64,000 nt of DNA, taken from positions 38,258 to 102,257 of the forward strand of contig QANT01001752.1 of the NCBI GenBank assembly GCA_003254885.1, in the 5' to 3' direction. Every line of letters begins with the position of its first letter. Position 1 is the stretch's first letter. The position numbers and the translations under genes are program-made. Source of the DNA: Purshia tridentata. Taxonomy: Eukaryota > Streptophyta > Magnoliopsida > Rosales > Rosaceae. Under the pieces are notes generated by a model. The model saw only the letters and a program-made list of their open reading frames with translations, was not told where the DNA came from and did not search any database. Below are positions 1 through 12,800 of this stretch, in pieces.

Positions 1-1880
1 TTAACTTTGCAAGATGATGATATTCTAGTTATTATTATATTTAGTACTCTGACAATTACAATTTACAATGGTATTAAGACATAGATGATATTTAGTTATT
101 ATATTTGGTACTTTTGAAATTATTCCAAAGTTGTACAATTAAGCCATAGAAACATTTGATGTACATAAATCATTGATCAAACTTACAAGGGTATACTGGC
201 CAAAAATAAAAACTTACGAGGGTATTAATTAGGTAATGGACCTAATCCAAAAGGAAAAACTCAACCTACATTTGAGTTTTGACGTGAAAAAAAAATAAAA
301 AAATTGACCATAGATCAGTGGCTTTTAAACTATTTGATGCAGTCAAAATAAGCACACTTACAAAATTATTAAGTGTAAGGTAAGACCACTTTGCGATGTA
401 ATTAATTTAGTAAATTTAAAATATGTATATAATTATTAATATTTAAAACATGCCTATGCAAAAGGAGGATACATGCACCCTCCGAGTTGTCGATGACTTG
501 TTTTTGACCTCCAGACTCACACAGCTTAATTGTTTATTTAAGTAAATTCAGAGTTATGAATCTTGAATTTTTTGTGCTTGTGATTAATTTATTAAAATCA
601 AAATTCCTGTCTCTACCTCATTTATATAAAAATATCTGTGTTCCTTTTTGGTCTCTTTTGTTAAAAAAGAAAAATAACCCCACATCAAGAATATTCCTTT
701 TAGTTAGCTGAAATCACGTGCACTTGCCATGCATATGGGCCCCCAGATCTACTACTAAACTTTCCAGAATGTTGGAGCATCTATTTGGCGTAGTCACATG
801 ACCCATATGGCTGACCCGGATGGACATGGCCCGTGGGTGGGTTTTCCCTTTTCCTGTTCCTATGATCCTCGGATTGGATATCACATCAATACCAAACTTC
901 AAACTTTCAGGCTTCATTTCAGTTTCACCTACGCGAGGAACGAGGATCCTGCCCGCGAAATTCACCATGAATTTGAATGACTGTTTTACCCTTTACGTGG
1001 TTTACTCCCTTCAATTCAAAGCTGTCAAAACATACATGCCCACAAGTGATATAAATTACAAAATAAATGAAATGGAAGGAAAATGATACCCCTTTATTTA
1101 ATTGATTAATTAGCAATGGACCATCAATAGCTTCTTCTTTTTTTCTTTTTTCTTACATTTTTTTTATTATAAGAAAAGAGAAGAATTTGAATTTGCATGG
1201 CGTATATATAAGGACAGTTTTTAATTTAATATTATTTTTCCCAAAACGGATACATAAAATTTATTATTATCATGCATCGTTGTAATTTTGGAACTGCACA
1301 TGCTTTTGAAATCATAAAAGTGTTATATCAGTAGCAGACAACTTTTCTTATAGATTAAATTAAACCTTCAATGCTATGACAAATTCCCTTTGGTACAGGT
1401 CACTTACAAAACTTACTCTCTACTCATAAAATTAGCTAACATAGTGTGAGAAAATTTAATTTAATTAGTCATCCTAATTAGAATTACTAATTTGTTTAAT
1501 GGTTTCTAATTTGCAAAACCAAAGGACAAGTGGTGACATTTCCGATTGACTAATGTTTCGTGCTTCCATTCCATAATCATGATTTCTGAGCTAACAGTAC
1601 CTAGTCAATATCTCTGTTTTCCAAGTCAAAAATTCCACCAATCACCTAGATTACCTCACCGCAGCAGAAGTAACAAACCATGGTCCATGGCTGTTTCGAG
1701 TGTTTTCAGCTCACAAAACTAAAATGAAGATAATAGTAAAATTAAAATCATACTAAAAAATAAAAAATGAACAAGAACCCATGTTATAGATTCAGCCAGT
1801 GACTGGCTTATTTTATTCCTTTGTAACGTTGTGGCTTCTTGATTCATGGTTGAGTCTGGAGTCTCAGAATCCAGTTGGTT
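1..1880. other. AT-rich spacer upstream of PHYC
   Basis: No coding region is supported here; the short open frames lack any family resemblance. A diverged short direct repeat is visible near the left edge, where an approximately 35-base block around 14-50 recurs around 85-117. A CACGTG G-box lies at 715-720, too far from PHYC to assign. Confidence 0.5.
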
Positions 1881-1882
1881 GT

Positions 1883-1967
1883 CACGTGTCTCGCCGATCC
1901 ATGCCTCGCAAAGTTTGATGGTTAGTCACTCCCATCCCTCTCCCACCGTCTTATCATATATAATATA
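1883..1967 (+). promoter_or_regulatory. Candidate PHYC core promoter (G-box plus TATA box)
   Basis: A perfect CACGTG G-box at 1883-1888 is followed about 70 bases later by a TATA-like TATATAATA at 1957-1965. If used, transcription would start near 1990 and give a leader of about 700 bases. Phytochrome genes often have long, sometimes intron-containing leaders, which fits. G-boxes bind bHLH/bZIP factors in light-regulated promoters. This is inferred from motifs only. Confidence 0.35.
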
Positions 1968-2692
1968 GGCTTTTGGTTGTTGTTGTGTGGATTTAGTTTT
2001 TAATTTTTGGAATTCTGTGTACTGTCCTGGTTTGTGGATTAGAACTTTGTGCACAGAGATAGGAGGGTCAACTTGTGGGTAAAAAGAAACAGCTTTTTGA
2101 ACTCTCTGAAGAAGTCGGAGAAATTGAAGCAATATAATTGCTTTTGTGCAATGGGTATGTGAGAAACCTGTGGTCTTGTACTCTGAAGTTTGTGGGGTGT
2201 TTTTTTGGTTATCTGGGTTTTGTGAAGTGTACACAGACAGCTCAATTTGGAGATGTTCTAGGAGAATCTTTTTGTGATGACCCTTTTCTTGTATTGGTGG
2301 TCTTTTTGGCTGAGAATAAAATCATTAAGACTGTGAATTATATATTCTGTTTTTTTTTTTCTGTCAAGCTGAATGAAAAAGGGATTGCTTTTATGGCGTT
2401 CAAATGGTGGTCGGCTTCTCTCTTTTCCACTTTCATGATGATTTCTGGGTCCCGTAGATTCCAGTGACCAAGAGTAGGTAGATTTAGTAGAGTTTTGGAT
2501 TTGATTTTAATTTAGTTTGATAAAATCTTACTTTTTCTTTCAGTTGGGACTCATAGTTTGTATTTCCATTTACGGGTGTTTGAATTTTGGTTATGTGGTA
2601 TTTCATTATTTGGAGTACACGGCTTGGCTTGATTAAACTTAGCTAGTAGGTGAAGGAAGAAAGAATAATCGGAGCAAAAGGAGGGTTGAGAG

Positions 2693-5600
2693 ATGTCATC
2701 AGTGTCTTTGAACAAGACGAATTGTTCTGGAAGTAGCTCTGCGCGATCAAAACGTGGGTCTCGTTTGGTTGCGCAGACGCCCGTTGATGCAAAGCTTGAA
2801 GTAGACTTCAGAGAATCTGAACGGTTTTTTGATTACTCAACTTCAATTGATTGCAATATTTCAAGTTCAACTAGCAATGTCCCCTCCGCCACTGTATCAG
2901 CCTACCTTCAAAATATGAAGAGAGGTAGACTAATTCAACCATTTGGTTGCATGATTGCCGTCGATGAGCAAAACTTCACTGTTATTGCCTACAGTGAAAA
3001 TGCCCCAGAAATGTTGGACCTCGCTCCTCATGCTGTTCCAAGTATTGAACAGCAAGAAGCTTTGACTTTTGGAACAGATGTCCGCACACTCTTTCGGTCC
3101 TCAGGGGCTGCTGCATTGCAGAAAGCAGCCTTTTTTGGAGAAGTTCATATCCTCAATCCCATATTGGTGAATTGTAAAACCTCGGGTAAGCCCTTTTATG
3201 CAATTCTGCATCGAGTTGATGCTGGCTTGGTAATAGATTTAGAACCAGTAAGTCCAGCTGATGATCCGGTGACTGCTGCGGGGGCATTGAAATCTTATAA
3301 GCTTGCTGCCAAATCCATCTCAAGATTGCAGTCCTTGCCAAGTGGGGATATAACATTGTTATGTGATGTTATAGTCAAGGAAGTTAGTGATTTGACGGGT
3401 TATGATCGCATAATGGTGTATAAATTTCATGAAGATGAACATGGGGAAGTCGTCGCTGAGTGCCGTAGACCTGACTTGGAACCTTATTTGGGTTTGCATT
3501 ACCCAGCCACTGATATACCACAGGCTTCAAGGTTCCTATTTATGAAGAACAAGGTTAGGATGATATGTGATTGTTTGGCCCCTCCTGTTAAAGTACTCCA
3601 AGACAAAAAATTAGCTCAACCATTGAGTCTTTGTGGATCAACATTGAGATCTCCTCATGATTGTCATGCACAGTATATGGCAAATATGGGTTCCATTGCA
3701 TCCCTTGTGATGTCTGTGACAATCAATGACAATGATGATGAAATGGAGAGTGATCAGCAGAAGGGAAGAAAATTGTGGGGTTTAGTGGTTTGCCATCACA
3801 CAAGCCCTAAAGTTGTTCCCTTCCCTTCAAGGTATGCATGTGAGTTCTTGATTCAAGTTTTTGGTGTACAGATCAATAAAGAAGTGGAGTTGGCTGCTCA
3901 GTCTAGGGACAAACATATATTTCAAACACAAACTGTGCTTTGTGACATGCTACTTAGGGATGCCCCTGTAGGGATTGTTACTCAATCGCCTAATGTGATG
4001 GATCTTGTCAAGTGTGATGGAGCTGCATTATATTACAGGAAGAAATTTTGGTTGCTTGGGGTCACCCCGACAGAGTTACAAATTGGAGATATTGCTGAAT
4101 GGCTTCTCCAGTACCATGGTGGGAGCACAGGCTTAAGTACTGATAGCCTTATGGAGGCTGGCTATCCAGGTGCTTCAGCACTCGGCGATGAAGTTTGCGG
4201 AATGGCTGCCATTAGGATTACTTCAAAGGATTTCCTCTTTTGGTTTCGATCCCACTGCGCAAAGGAAATCAAGTGGGGTGGTGCAAAACATGATCCTGAT
4301 GACAAGAATGATGGAAGAAAGATGCACCCTAGGTCATCATTCAAGGCTTTTCTGGAGGTAGGTAGGCGGCGAAGCTTACCATGGGAAGATGTTGAAATGG
4401 ATGTCATCCATTCTTTACAGCTGATATTTAGAGAATCATTGCAAGACCAGATTGAGGATGATTCCAGAATGATTGTGAATGGTCCATTAGTTGACAACAA
4501 GATACAGAGAGTGGATGAGCTGCTTGTAGCCACAAATGAAATGGTTCGACTTATTGAGACAGCTGCAGTTCCCATTTTGGCTGTTGATGCCTCCGGTAAT
4601 ATAAATGGGTGGAATACTAAAACAGCTGAACTAACAGGATTGGCTGTTGAGCAAGCCATTGGTAAGCCATTAGTTGATATTGTTGGGGATGATTCAATTG
4701 AAGTGGTGAAGAACATTCTCTCATCTGCATGGCAAGGTGATGCTGCTATTTATCCTTTGGATCTAGCTTGTTAAATGCATGTTATTCCATTCTGAGTACT
4801 TTATAGTTTCTATATAGAAAATATTGACACTGGTCCTTACCCACACCGACTCTTCTAATTGCTTCACATGAACTATATGATTACCCAATTAACTAACCCT
4901 AGATATATAATTAATCTCTGGAATTATAAATTACTTCTTCTGACATTCTTTCCATTCCCATCTCATGCATCAGGTAAATGGAAATTATAGTTATACATCC
5001 TGTGCTTTTGTAACTAATAATTTACTAATTTTGTTATCATTCTATTCATAGCCAATGTTATATATGTTTTAGATGTCCTTTTTTCTTTTATCCAACGTAT
5101 GTGTTAACCTTGTTCATCTATTGGGTTTCATCACCGTTTCTCTTTTCTGCAACTTTTCCTTTGTTTGATTCTATTTTTTAATTATTATTGTGCTAGATCT
5201 CCATCTGATGTGATAGTGAAATGGCAGGTATAGAAAAGAAAAATATTGAAATCAAATTGAAAACATTTGGCCATCAAGAAAATGACAGTCTTGTAATCTT
5301 GTTGGTTAATGCATGTTGTAGCCGAGATACAAAGGAAGATGTTGTTGGGGTTTGCTTTGTTTCCCAAGATCTTACAGGAGAAAAGTTAGTTAAAGACAAA
5401 TATACCCGTTTGCTAGGTGATTATGTTGGAATAGTGAGGAGCCCATCTGCACTGATTCCTCCTATATTTATGACTGACGAGAATTGCCATTGCTTGGAAT
5501 GGAATGCTGCTATGCAAAAATTGTCTGGTTTGAGGAGGGAAGAAGCAATTGATCGAATGCTGCTTGGGGAAGTTTTCACAGTCAGCAATTTTGGTTGTCG

Positions 5601-8143
5601 TGTTAAAGATCATAACACATTAACCAAGCTTAGGATTCTACTGAATGGGGTACTCGCAGGCCAGGATGCTTGTAAATTGGTTTTTGGGTTTTTTGATCAG
5701 CAGGGTCATTATGTTGAAGCACTGCTTTCTGCTAACAAGCGAACTGATGCAGAAGGAAAGATAACTGGGGTTTTGTGCTTTTTACATGTGGCTAGTCCAG
5801 AACTTCAGTATGCTGTGCAGGTGCAGAGAATATCAGAGCAGGCTGCAGCTGATAGCCTTAAGAAACTTGCATTTATTCGTCAAGAAATTAAAAAGCCTCT
5901 AAGTGGGATTATGTTTATGCAAAATCTAATAGGCTCTTCTAATTTAAGCAAAGACCAGAGGCAGCTACTTAAGAAGAGCACATTGTGTCAGGAACAATTG
6001 GCAAAGATTGTTGATGACACCGATATTGGAAGTATTGAGGAGTGGTATGTTCTTTTTGGATGGTAACAACCATTTCAATATTTTGGACTTGCAATAAAAT
6101 AATTTCATGAATTCAGTTTTCAGTAAATTCTTGATGAAGTCTTATATAGCACGCTAAATTCTCTAGTCTTGTGGTGTTAGCATATGCGCATATAGATGCA
6201 GGCATGCGGTCACATGTTGAAATTTCTTAAGTTGCACACCTATTCCATGCGAATGGCCCAAATGCTTAAATAGCAAGAAAGTTTTACAAAAATAGTCTAC
6301 AGGGTGTGGGGCAGGAGCAATTTTAGAGGTGATAGATGATGTGGTTTGATTTATTTGCTAATGAATGTTCGAAGTTTGGCACATGAGTTGGTCTATAACT
6401 AGTATTTTTTTATAGCATCATTTTATTTTAGAATAGGGGGAATGATAAGATTGGAGGGTGTATTTTTCATTTGAGTTTAGATATGGCTATTTTCATGCTG
6501 GAGTGACCAAGCAGGATGGTAACTAAGTTGATATAGTTGTGATTAGAATACAAATTACATCAAATATGAAGAGCAAGACTGTCTTGCCTAGACATACAAA
6601 TGACTGAGAAAGTAAAGAGGGTGGATCACCACTATTGACCAGATTTGATTTGTTTCAGCCTTATGCTCCCTACTATACTGATATGAGTTTTTTTAGATCT
6701 GTCAAAGGAATGTACCTCATGGTTCATTGAATAATTGCACTACTCATATGTATTTAATTTTTATCATGGGCATTTATTTTTGTTGGACTGTTTTTCCTGA
6801 GGCCTACCTCCGTGAGGTTGCTGCTTGCCTTGTTATACAGTGATGGACTGGTTGCACTTTTTGCTCTGTTAGATGTGTGCCTTTTTTTATTTTTCTTTTT
6901 TATAATCTAAAATAACTTTGTGAATCATGATTCTCTTTTTTTTTTTTGTTTTATATAGTTGTGCTGCTTGGTGTGGGTCATAATATTTTGGCCATTCTTG
7001 CTTTGTTCTATAAATTTTACATTGCATTTCCCTCCAAACAAACTTTAATTTTTTGAGGATCTACTTGCAGCTACATGGAAATGAATTCTAGTGAATTTAT
7101 TCTTGGTGAAGCTGTGGAAGTTGCAATAAATCAAGTTATGATTTTGAGTCGGGAACGATTGGTGCAGATCATCCATGATTCACCAGCTGAGGTGTCATCC
7201 ATGCTCTTGTATGGAGACAATTTGAGGCTACAACAAGTTCTCTCAGATTTCTTAAATAAGGCACTCCTTTTCACCCCTGCATCTGAAGGATCATCTATTG
7301 TGCTCAGAGTAATTCCAACGAAGGAACGGATAGGGATGAAAATACACATTGTACATCTTGAGTTTCGGTAATTCTCATTTATGTGGATTTATTTCATGGC
7401 TGATATTTTGCTCAAATTTTATCAAACCTGCCATTTAACTACCTGAGTAATGTCAAGAAAAAAAAAATAGTAAAATGCTTGTTAGTATAACTAATGACAT
7501 TATATGATTAAGATATGAAATAATTGTCGTCATTTTGAGTATGAAAAGTGTGTTCTTACCAACCCAAGATCAAGAATCAAACATTATGTTTGCCATGAAT
7601 AAGAGTCTTAGCTCAGTACACAATAATTATGCCTGTGGCTTATATAGTTTGAGTATGAAATCAGCAGGTGCTTTCAACCTTTCACATAGATCATTATATA
7701 TACTGGTCCAGGGATTAGCAATATGTATATGCGTATCATACCTATGAAAATGTGAGAGAAGGATAATTTTGAATGTATAGGGAGCAATTAGGAGTTATTT
7801 CATGCACATGTTGAAAATACAGTAATGTCATTCTACATAATACACCACATGCATGCATCAGTTTTATTTTATTTTTTGAAAGAAATTTTCTAAAATAGAA
7901 TGCTTAATTCAATTGTGTGGTTAACATTGCAGAATCACTCATCCAGCACCAGGAATCCCAGAAGATTTAATTCAAGAGATGTTTCACAATAGCCCTCATG
8001 TCTCCCGGGAAGGGCTTGGCCTACACATGAGCCAAAATCTGGTGAAAATCATGAATGGCACTGTACAATACCAGCGAGAAGCAGAGAGATCATCCTTTCT
8101 AATACTCATAGAATTTCCATTGGTTGGCCAGATTGACAGATGA
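2693..8143 (+). CDS. PHYC: Phytochrome C, red/far-red photoreceptor
   Basis: Four exons: 2693-4736, 5228-6044, 7071-7367 and 7933-8143. All introns are GT-AG with phases 1, 2 and 2, and the product is 1122 residues, normal for PHYC. The order is PAS (about 70-185), GAF with bilin-binding Cys324, PHY (about 410-590), two PAS repeats (about 620-880), and a histidine-kinase-like module ending in an ATPase-like region ([10 protein letters not shown]). PHYC rather than PHYA, PHYB or PHYE is indicated by the N-terminus, the [16 protein letters not shown] segment and [16 protein letters not shown]. Phytochromes photoconvert between Pr and Pfr and act in the nucleus; phyC is a type II phytochrome that works largely as a heterodimer with phyB. 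The residue before the chromophore cysteine is Asp ([10 protein letters not shown]) where the family normally has Gly. [12 protein letters not shown] has Cys where Thr is usual. The ATG at 5221 is intronic and is not a start. Confidence 0.96.
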
Positions 8144-8910
8144 ACACACCAATCTATGACATATTGCACATAGAGAGACAATACTCACTGCAGTTGACTC
8201 ACAACGTCGACGTTTCCATAAATAAGTGCCTGTATCGGTCAGCCATGGACCAGGAATTGTTCAGAGGCTGGAAGGTACTGATTCTTTCATTGCTCAACTT
8301 GTAAAACTGGGATATTAGTTAGAGATTTTAGTGTGGGTAAAAAATGTTGATAGCAAGGTCAATTCCAAGGTCCTTGAAAGAGAATACAGATCAATTTAAA
8401 TTGATGACTTCCCAGCTTTATCGTTCTCTGATCACATCTACAACCTTTTTCGTAAAATCATTCTTTGTAAGGTTTTTCCCTTTTCTCTTTCAAGTCTAGC
8501 TTTTGGAGATGTGCAGTTTGCCTGTTTGGGATGTTGAATAGGTCAGGTCAAGTCGGTTTGATGCTTGAAACTGAGTTTAACCGAAGTGTATATTCTAACC
8601 CTTTAAGCTATCAAAGAAGGATTCTTGTGCGCAGCTGATGATTATGCAAAGCAACACAAATCATACAATGATGATCCCTTCCTATTGTAATGTCTGTTTT
8701 GGGACTCTTAGGTGAAACACAGTAGCTTTTATAGACACAACTCGTAGTCGTAGTGTGCAGTAACAAATTTTCAATCCAACTCAAATCATATGGAGACACT
8801 TATTCTTATCTTAAACACAAGAACAACAAAAATTATCGAGGAAATACAATTATGCAACCACCACCCTTATTGCAACATTACAACATGCACCAGAACCCGC
8901 ACCACAACAA
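8144..8910. other. PHYC 3' end and spacer
   Basis: This holds the PHYC 3' untranslated region and the gap to the converging RLP relic. No other coding region or clear element is visible. Confidence 0.5.
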
Positions 8911-9400
8911 CATGAGATTGGCCTTGAAGGCCCAACACACAAGAAGCATTAAGAGAAGGACAAAGCTCTGTGTCCCCTCCACCTCCTCTTGCCTCTTGGC
9001 TGCCTCTTAATGCCAAATTTCTTTGCAAACCATCCATGCTTCTTGGCAATTGTCCCCAGAAACAAGCCCAACTACCAGCCCGCTAACAAGTCCCGGCACA
9101 AACACCTACCAATCTCGTTCAACTTTAAACCCTGAGTCTTCATCTTCTTCAAAGAGTGAAGATGGTGGCAGTCCTGAGTTCTCATAATCTTCACATTTCT
9201 TTGAAAAAGGCATTCCACAAAAATCTGGGTTTGCTAGGTACGAATATTTTATCAAACGTTTGGAATTGCATCCCTAGAAATATTTGAAGAGAAAAAGGGA
9301 CCTTCAAATATTTCAACTCAGCACCTGTGCCAAAAATGGCCATCGAGTAATCATAATGGTAGACAATGCCGGTTGCAGAGCCGACCGTTTAAGTGTCTTG
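8911..9400 (-). pseudogene. Truncated receptor-like protein relic (C-terminal end only)
   Basis: Read on the minus strand, this segment aligns with the 3' end of the intact RLP gene at 9840-10590. It keeps the counterparts of the island region (GCCATCGAGTAATCA matches GTCATCGAGTAATCA near 10540), the CGKPLSKKCEDSES segment, the acidic stretch before the membrane span, the transmembrane segment and the basic tail. Frames are broken by small indels. The last four LRRs that should separate the island from the C-terminal domain are missing, and nearly all upstream LRR sequence is gone. It is a dead tandem duplicate of the RLP family used in apoplastic pathogen perception. Confidence 0.85.
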
Positions 9401-9510
9401 TAAATATGATCGCCCGTCTCGGTAATAATTAGTTCATAAAGTACAGCAAAACTTGGTTAGATTACATATAATTTCAATCATATTTGTGCACACCTAATCA
9501 ATTAAACATT
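9361..9510. repeat. Copy of RLP 5'-flanking sequence next to the relic
   Basis: This block resembles 13268-13460, which lies upstream of the intact RLP. Shared landmarks are TTGCAGAGCC, CTCATAAAGT-like and ATTTGTGCRCAC, in the same order. The relic's C-terminal coding piece is therefore followed directly by what was once its own promoter side. That is the footprint of a large internal deletion in a tandem duplicate. Confidence 0.65.
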
Positions 9511-9897
9511 TTTTGGGTTTATAAGGGGGAGTTAACTTAGTTCCATCCTTTAGCCATCTCATCACCGGAGCTAAAAGCCTAAAACTCATATGTGATCTAT
9601 TAAGGAGCAACAATAATAGACATTTTGATGGAGCACTCAAAGTCTTAAAAGAAATGTTTGAGAGATCTAATATTTTTCTTGATTCAGGCATCGATCTCAA
9701 TTATCTGATTTAGATGGGACGAATAGAGCAAAAACTGAAGACAGTGTCAAACTTACATAGAACAAAATAGATTAAACAGAACCAAAAGAAAAAAACGAAA
9801 CAACGCTCACAGACCAGAAAATAGAATGCTCACCTTTACAACTTGAAGTTGGCCTTCAAGTCCAAAAGACTTCCCTAGTAGCATGAAGCAGCATGAA

Positions 9898-12800
9898 CTA
9901 ACTTCTGTATCTTCTTCTCACCCTTGTGCTTCTTGGTTGATTCCTCCTGCTAAACTTCTTTTCAAACCATTCATGCTTCTTGCTTGTGAACATGTTCCCA
10001 ACAACCACTCCAACTACTAGCCCACTAACGACTCCTGGCACAACCACGTACCAGTCTAATTCAATATGAAACCCTGAGTCTTCATCTTCTTCAAAGACTG
10101 AAGGTGGTGGCGGTGGCGGTGTTGAGCTCTCAGAATCTTCACATTTCTTTGACAAAGGCTTCCCACACAAACCCAAGTTTCCTTTGTATGAATCCTCTTG
10201 GAATGTATCAAATTGTTGCCCATTTGGGATAGGACCCCAAAGATGGTTATGGGATGCATTAAAATACGCAAGGAAATTGAGTTGCGTTAACTTACTGGGG
10301 ATCCTTCCCGAGAGCTGGTTTTGGGAGAGATCCAACGATTCAAGAACAGTCAAGTTCCATAAAGATGAGGGGATGGGACCAGTGAGAGTGTTGCTGGAAA
10401 GGTTAAGAATATGAAGACCTCTTAGATTTCCAATGGTGCGTGCTGGAATCTCTCCTTCAAAGTTATTACTTGAGAGATCTATGAATCTGAGCAGATAAGG
10501 AGTCTTCATATATTTCAACTCAACACCTTTGCTAAAAATTGTCATCGAGTAATCAATGTCGAAGAAATCTAGAGTCGTCCCAGTGGCGAACGAGAATCCA
10601 AATTGGACATAATTTTGCTTGTGTTCAACAGACTTCATGCAGTTCCAGTTGTCGAAGTAGTTAGACGGCAACACACCGAAAAATCCATTTTCCGACAAAT
10701 CAATGATACACAAATTTTGGAACTCATTGTTGGTTGCAGGCTTCCCAATTATGCCATGAAATCTATTGGACCGCAAAATGAGAACCCTTAATAGTGGAAG
10801 TGCCCCTAACCAAGATGGGAAGATGTCACTCATCTGGTTGTTTCCGAAATTAAGAAACACTACCTCAGAGCATCCAGCCAATGATCTTGGCAGCTTCCCC
10901 TGAAACTGATTATAACTTAAATCAATCAATTTTAAGTTTACCCCACTATTTCCACTCGAACACATTTCAGGAATATGACCATGAAAAGAATTGTTCGATA
11001 GTTTCAACGTTTTAAGAGCACTGAAGTTCCCCAAACATTGTGGAAGCATGCCACTCAGCTTGTTGTTGGACAAATCAAGAAATTGTAGATAAGTGATGTT
11101 GCAGAAGGATGGTGGGATTTCTCCTACATAATCATTGTTTCGAGCGAAGTAAAGCCTGACTGATGGTGGTGGAATTGCAAGTGGTCCTTGTAACTTGTTA
11201 AACCCGAGGTCTAAAACGAATAGATTCAGCCATGGAATAGTGCTTGGATTTTGTTCAAATCCTGTTAAAAAGTTGTGAGTGAGGTTGAGGTACCACACTT
11301 GTGTAACTGAGTTCCACATCCATTTTGGAACGTGGCCATGAATATTGTTGTCAGATAGGTCTAGCTGTAGCAATTTGTGTTGATTTTTCAAAAATTGTGG
11401 AAACTCTGTTAAGTTGCATGAACCCAACAACAGAACTTCAAACTGTGGAGCAGTAGCACTGAAACCAGTTGTTATATGCAGAGATAACTTATTGGATGAT
11501 AACCGAAGTTGCCTTAACTTTTTGAGCTTGGAAAACTCATCAAACTCAACTCCTCCACTCAAGTTATTTGAGGAAAGGTCAAGATGCTCAAGATTTTGAA
11601 GGTGGAAGAGTGAACTTGGAATTTCTCCTTGCAACTTGTTAAACCGGAGGACTAGAACAGTTAATTGGGTCAACTTCATAAGGCAGGATGGAATCAGACC
11701 GGTTATTTGGTTAGAGCCCAAGTCTAATTCAGCAAGTTGTGTGAGGTTAGCCACAAAACATGGGTCACCGCTTAAGTTGGTATACTCAAGCCCCAAGTGG
11801 TAGAGCTTGGTTAGCTTTCCAAGCCAAGAAATTTGGCCGCCAAAAATATTGATGTTTCTTGAAGCTTTGAAGTAACTAGAGTCGAAAAAGAAAGAAAGGT
11901 CAAGGTGACTTAGCTGGGTAAGGTTGCCGAGTGAAGATGGAAGATGGGGATAAAAATAACAGTAGGAGATATCCAACCAACTTAAGGAATGAAGGTCTCC
12001 TATTGAAGCAGGTACATGACCACAGAAATATGTGTTGGCAACATTTAATTCCTTCAAGGGACTGCTCCTGTTGAGATGATCAGGTAAATAACCAGTTAGA
12101 TCTGGGTTACCAAGCAAATCAAGAACCTTTAAGTTTGGTAGGTGGAAAATGCCTACTGGGAATTTGCCATAGAAGCCACAATGTTCAAGACGGAGAGATG
12201 TGAGAGAAGATGCATTCACCAAGATATCAGGGACAGTAGTGGAGGGACTGTCTACCCAACTAAGATGAAGTTGTTGTATTTTTGTTAAGTTTTGAACTAT
12301 GCTTCTCACGTTGGACTCCGTCAGTTGCAATTGCTTACCAGTAGAAGCAACAACATTGAAAGACAAATCAAGGGTAGACAACTTGGATAGCTTTGAAATT
12401 TCTAATGGAATTTGGCCTGAAAATGAGGTTCGTGAAAGGTTGAGATATGTTAGACTGGTAAGGTCATGGCCTAACCTTGATGGTATTTCAGAGGAAGCGA
12501 AGTTGTTATCTGAGAGGTCAAGCCTCTGCAAGTGAACAAGTTGGAAGAGACTGCTGCTGGAGTTTATAGAACCATGAAGACAACTACTGCTGAGGTCAAG
12601 CCCAATAACATGGCCAAAGTCCTCATCGCACTCGACGCCATCCCATGAGCAGTAATTACTCCTCTCATGATCTTCTTCTGGTCTATTCCAAGATGCAACC
12701 TTTGGATAAGCAAAAGGATATACAGAAGCAGACTTTTCTATGGTGAAGCTTTGCTTGAATTGCAACAAGGCAGAGCGCTCGTCACCATGGCAGAGTGTAC

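Noticed and set aside
4162-4716. 184-codon antisense frame in PHYC exon 1
   Set aside because: Shadow of a strongly conserved coding exon.
5221-5227. ATG that could start a separate gene in the second part of PHYC
   Set aside because: The acceptor at 5226-5227 restores the PHYC frame exactly (phase 1), so the ATG is intronic.
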